From NCBI RefSeq assembly GCF_001548375.1, contig NZ_AP017295.1, positions 5,286,001 to 5,350,000 on the forward strand: 64,000 nucleotides of DNA, read 5' to 3'. The translations under genes were made by a program, and so were the position numbers. Below, piece after piece: positions 63,950-64,000 of this stretch; the first letter of the stretch is position 1; every line of letters starts with the position of its first letter. Under the pieces are notes generated by a model. That model saw nothing but the letters and a program-made list of their open reading frames with translations. It made no database searches and had not been told where the DNA came from. The stretch comes from Nostoc sp. NIES-3756. Lineage in GTDB: Bacteria; Cyanobacteriota; Cyanobacteriia; Cyanobacteriales; Nostocaceae.

Positions 63950-64000
63950 GGTCAAGCTAATAAGGGCTAATGGTGGATACCTAGGCACACAGAGGCGAAG
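63950..64000 (+). rRNA. rrl: 23S ribosomal RNA, 5-prime end only (cut by window edge)
   Basis: GGTCAAGCTAATAAGGGCTA followed by ATGGTGGATACCTAGGCAC is the start of cyanobacterial 23S rRNA. The gene runs past the window end. Confidence 0.93.

Overview
The window reads as chromosome of a filamentous, probably heterocyst-forming cyanobacterium of the Nostoc/Anabaena group. The grounds are many GCGATCGC (HIP1-type) sites, heptameric repeats (TAACTAT, TACGAAT, TGACTAA types) between genes, a cytochrome c6-like gene, an rRNA spacer carrying tRNA-Ile and tRNA-Ala, and the Omp85-lpxC-fabZ-lpxA-lpxB order. Assignment rests on gene content and sequence style only; no database search was possible.

Layout. 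1-7.8 kb: a partial zinc-ribbon protein, a GT4 glycosyltransferase, a Wzc-like polysaccharide copolymerase/tyrosine kinase, a 2OG-Fe(II) oxygenase, a methyltransferase and a small membrane protein, suggesting surface polysaccharide work. 8-19 kb: housekeeping and stress-type genes (Tex, small membrane proteins, a coiled-coil protein, cytochrome c6, an aldo/keto reductase, a MshEN-like protein, a Crp-family regulator, an M61 peptidase). 19-25 kb: a pstS-pstC-pstA-pstB-pstB phosphate uptake operon on the minus strand with a textbook three-repeat Pho box. 25.3-26.8 kb: a UbiD-family decarboxylase.

27-43.4 kb, all minus strand, is the most interesting part: a ribosomally made peptide (RiPP) cluster of the class II lanthipeptide type. 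It has two almost identical Nif11-type precursor genes with the same 25-residue core, a LanM synthetase with the three-cysteine zinc site of the ProcM group, an aspartyl/asparaginyl beta-hydroxylase, a two-domain GNAT acyltransferase, a HlyD-type adaptor, a C39-peptidase ABC exporter, a second NHLM-type ABC exporter, two unrecognised proteins and a PAS-AraC regulator. A strong intrinsic terminator and a promoter-like site split it into a regulator/LanM/unknowns unit and a precursor/tailoring/export unit. My inference is that LanM forms (methyl)lanthionine rings in a core with 4 Cys and 6 Ser/Thr, the hydroxylase acts on its only Asp, the GNAT acylates Lys1, and the C39 exporter cuts after Gly-Gly. 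The product is not one I can match to a known compound.

43.8-61.6 kb: a decayed TPR gene, a small conserved protein, purC, the outer-membrane/lipid A block (omp85, lpxC, fabZ, lpxA, lpxB), an Uma2 nuclease, an orphan C5 DNA methyltransferase, a Tat-exported aldo/keto reductase, two hypothetical proteins, endonuclease V, and a pair of FHA proteins of which one is fused to an FAD-type oxidoreductase. 61.7-64 kb: the start of an rRNA operon with promoter, leader boxA, 16S, tRNA-Ile, tRNA-Ala, boxB/boxA and the first bases of 23S. Dispersed palindromes and heptamer repeats pepper the spacers and in places have entered coding ends (lpxB, the NHLM exporter).
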